Below are positions 63,333 to 64,000 of a DNA stretch of 64,000 nt, in pieces. Position 1 is the stretch's first letter, and every line of letters begins with the position of its first letter. Under the pieces are notes generated by a model. That model was not told the origin of the DNA, made no database searches, and saw only the letters and a program-made list of their open reading frames with translations. The stretch is from Cladosporium sp. IMV 00045 (Eukaryota; Ascomycota; Dothideomycetes; Cladosporiales; Cladosporiaceae), in contig MSJI02000360.1 of NCBI GenBank assembly GCA_001931905.2, positions 1 to 64,000 of the forward strand, given 5' to 3'. The translations under genes and the position numbers were made by a program.

Positions 63333-64000
63333 TGGCGGATCCCAAACCCCAGGACCCCGCGATCGACCCGGCCACCGGCGAGCCCAAGATGTCAAAACGA
63401 GCACTCGAGAAGGAGGCCAAGAAGGCCGCCGCAAAAGCGAAGAAGGAAGCCTCGAAGGGCACAGAGCAGGCCAAACCCGCCGCAAGCAAGGAGCCCGCGG
63501 ATCCCTTCAAGCAGGGCTGGCTCAAGGGTGTCTACAACGAGAAGCCTGTCAAGGATGTCTACACTCGATTCCCCCCGGAGCCCAATGGATACCTGCACAT
63601 CGGCCACGCCAAAGCGATCACTGTGAACTTCGGGTTTGCGAAGAGCTACGGCGGTGTGTGCAACCTGCGATTCGACGACACAAACCCGGCCAAGGAGGAG
63701 GAGCGCTACTTCGAGAGCATCAAGGAGATGGTCTCATGGCTTGGCTTCAAGCCGCATAAGGTTACACACAGCAGCGACGAGTTTGATACGCTTTACGATC
63801 TGGCGGAGAAGTTGATCACGAAGGGCAAGGCGTATGTGTGCCACTGCTCGGGTGAGGAGATCAACCAGGGCAGAGGTGGAAAGGAGCATGGTCCGAGGAG
63901 TGTTTGCAAGCATTGGAGTAGGGAAGTTGAAGACAACCTTGAGGACTTCAGGTCTATGAGAGACGGGAAGTACAAGGCCGGTCAGGCGCTGCTTAGGATG
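63333..64000 (+). CDS. glutaminyl-tRNA synthetase (3' end outside window)
   Basis: The first 222 residues are visible and the frame runs off the window. A lysine/alanine-rich N-terminal extension (residues 17-58) is followed by the class I catalytic core: RFPPEPNGYLHIGHAKA with the HIGH motif at 89-92, then LRFDDTNPAKEEERYFESI and GEEINQGRGG. The extension seems to replace most of the usual GlnRS N-terminal helical domain, as in shorter fungal forms. It charges tRNA-Gln with glutamine in the cytosol. GlxRS family identity is certain; glutaminyl rather than glutamyl is judged from TRFPPEPNGYLHIGHAK and FDDTNP. Confidence 0.92.

Overview
The window reads as nuclear DNA of a filamentous ascomycete (Pezizomycotina; a Dothideomycete is my guess from gene content and style, not proven). 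The evidence is compact genes with 0-4 short introns (about 50-190 bp, GTRNGY...YAG), dispersed single 5S rRNA genes, a fungal-type rhodopsin/PTH11-like receptor, P450nor and MBF/APSES genes, and a transposon whose interior carries a strong RIP-like signature (CpA to TpA). No tRNA, CRISPR or bacterial feature was seen.

Layout. 1-18.2 kb is conserved housekeeping sequence: a ubiquitin-L40 fusion, a short-chain dehydrogenase, a Tos4/Plm2-like FHA protein, palmitoyl-protein thioesterase, two uncharacterised proteins, a mitochondrial rhodanese and the mitochondrial helicase Irc3. 18.3-38 kb is an accessory stretch with two 5S rRNA genes (18.3 and 34.4 kb), a receptor-like membrane protein divergent from an APC permease, a gene-poor 2 kb, a nitric-oxide reductase P450 (P450nor/CYP55) split by a 3.3 kb Tc1-family element, a nitrate-reductase-type flavohaemoprotein divergent from it, a dead GH43 glycosidase and an ankyrin gene with a damaged or unresolved 5' end. 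39-64 kb is again gene dense: an F-box/UBA protein, a coiled-coil protein, Ctf18, a BTB protein, a quinone oxidoreductase, a GNAT acetyltransferase, a mitochondrial LYR-type protein, the MBF DNA-binding subunit, the MutL homologue Pms1, a macrodomain protein and the start of glutaminyl-tRNA synthetase.

How genes relate. P450nor and the nitrate reductase form a divergent nitrogen-oxide pair sharing a 720 bp promoter with four HGATAR sites. The P450nor coding sequence is otherwise complete (405 codons): the element sits between TA dinucleotides, and removing it with one TA restores the frame exactly. The element has about 190 bp terminal inverted repeats, a D34E transposase on one strand and a convergent 540-codon unknown reading frame on the other. 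Both frames are riddled with TAG/TAA, never internal TGA, while the terminal repeats keep their CpA/TpG. Several cell-cycle/DNA-maintenance genes (MBF subunit, FHA protein, Pms1, Ctf18) have MCB- or SCB-like motifs upstream. Many genes also switch from C-rich to G-rich sense strand between 5' and 3' end.
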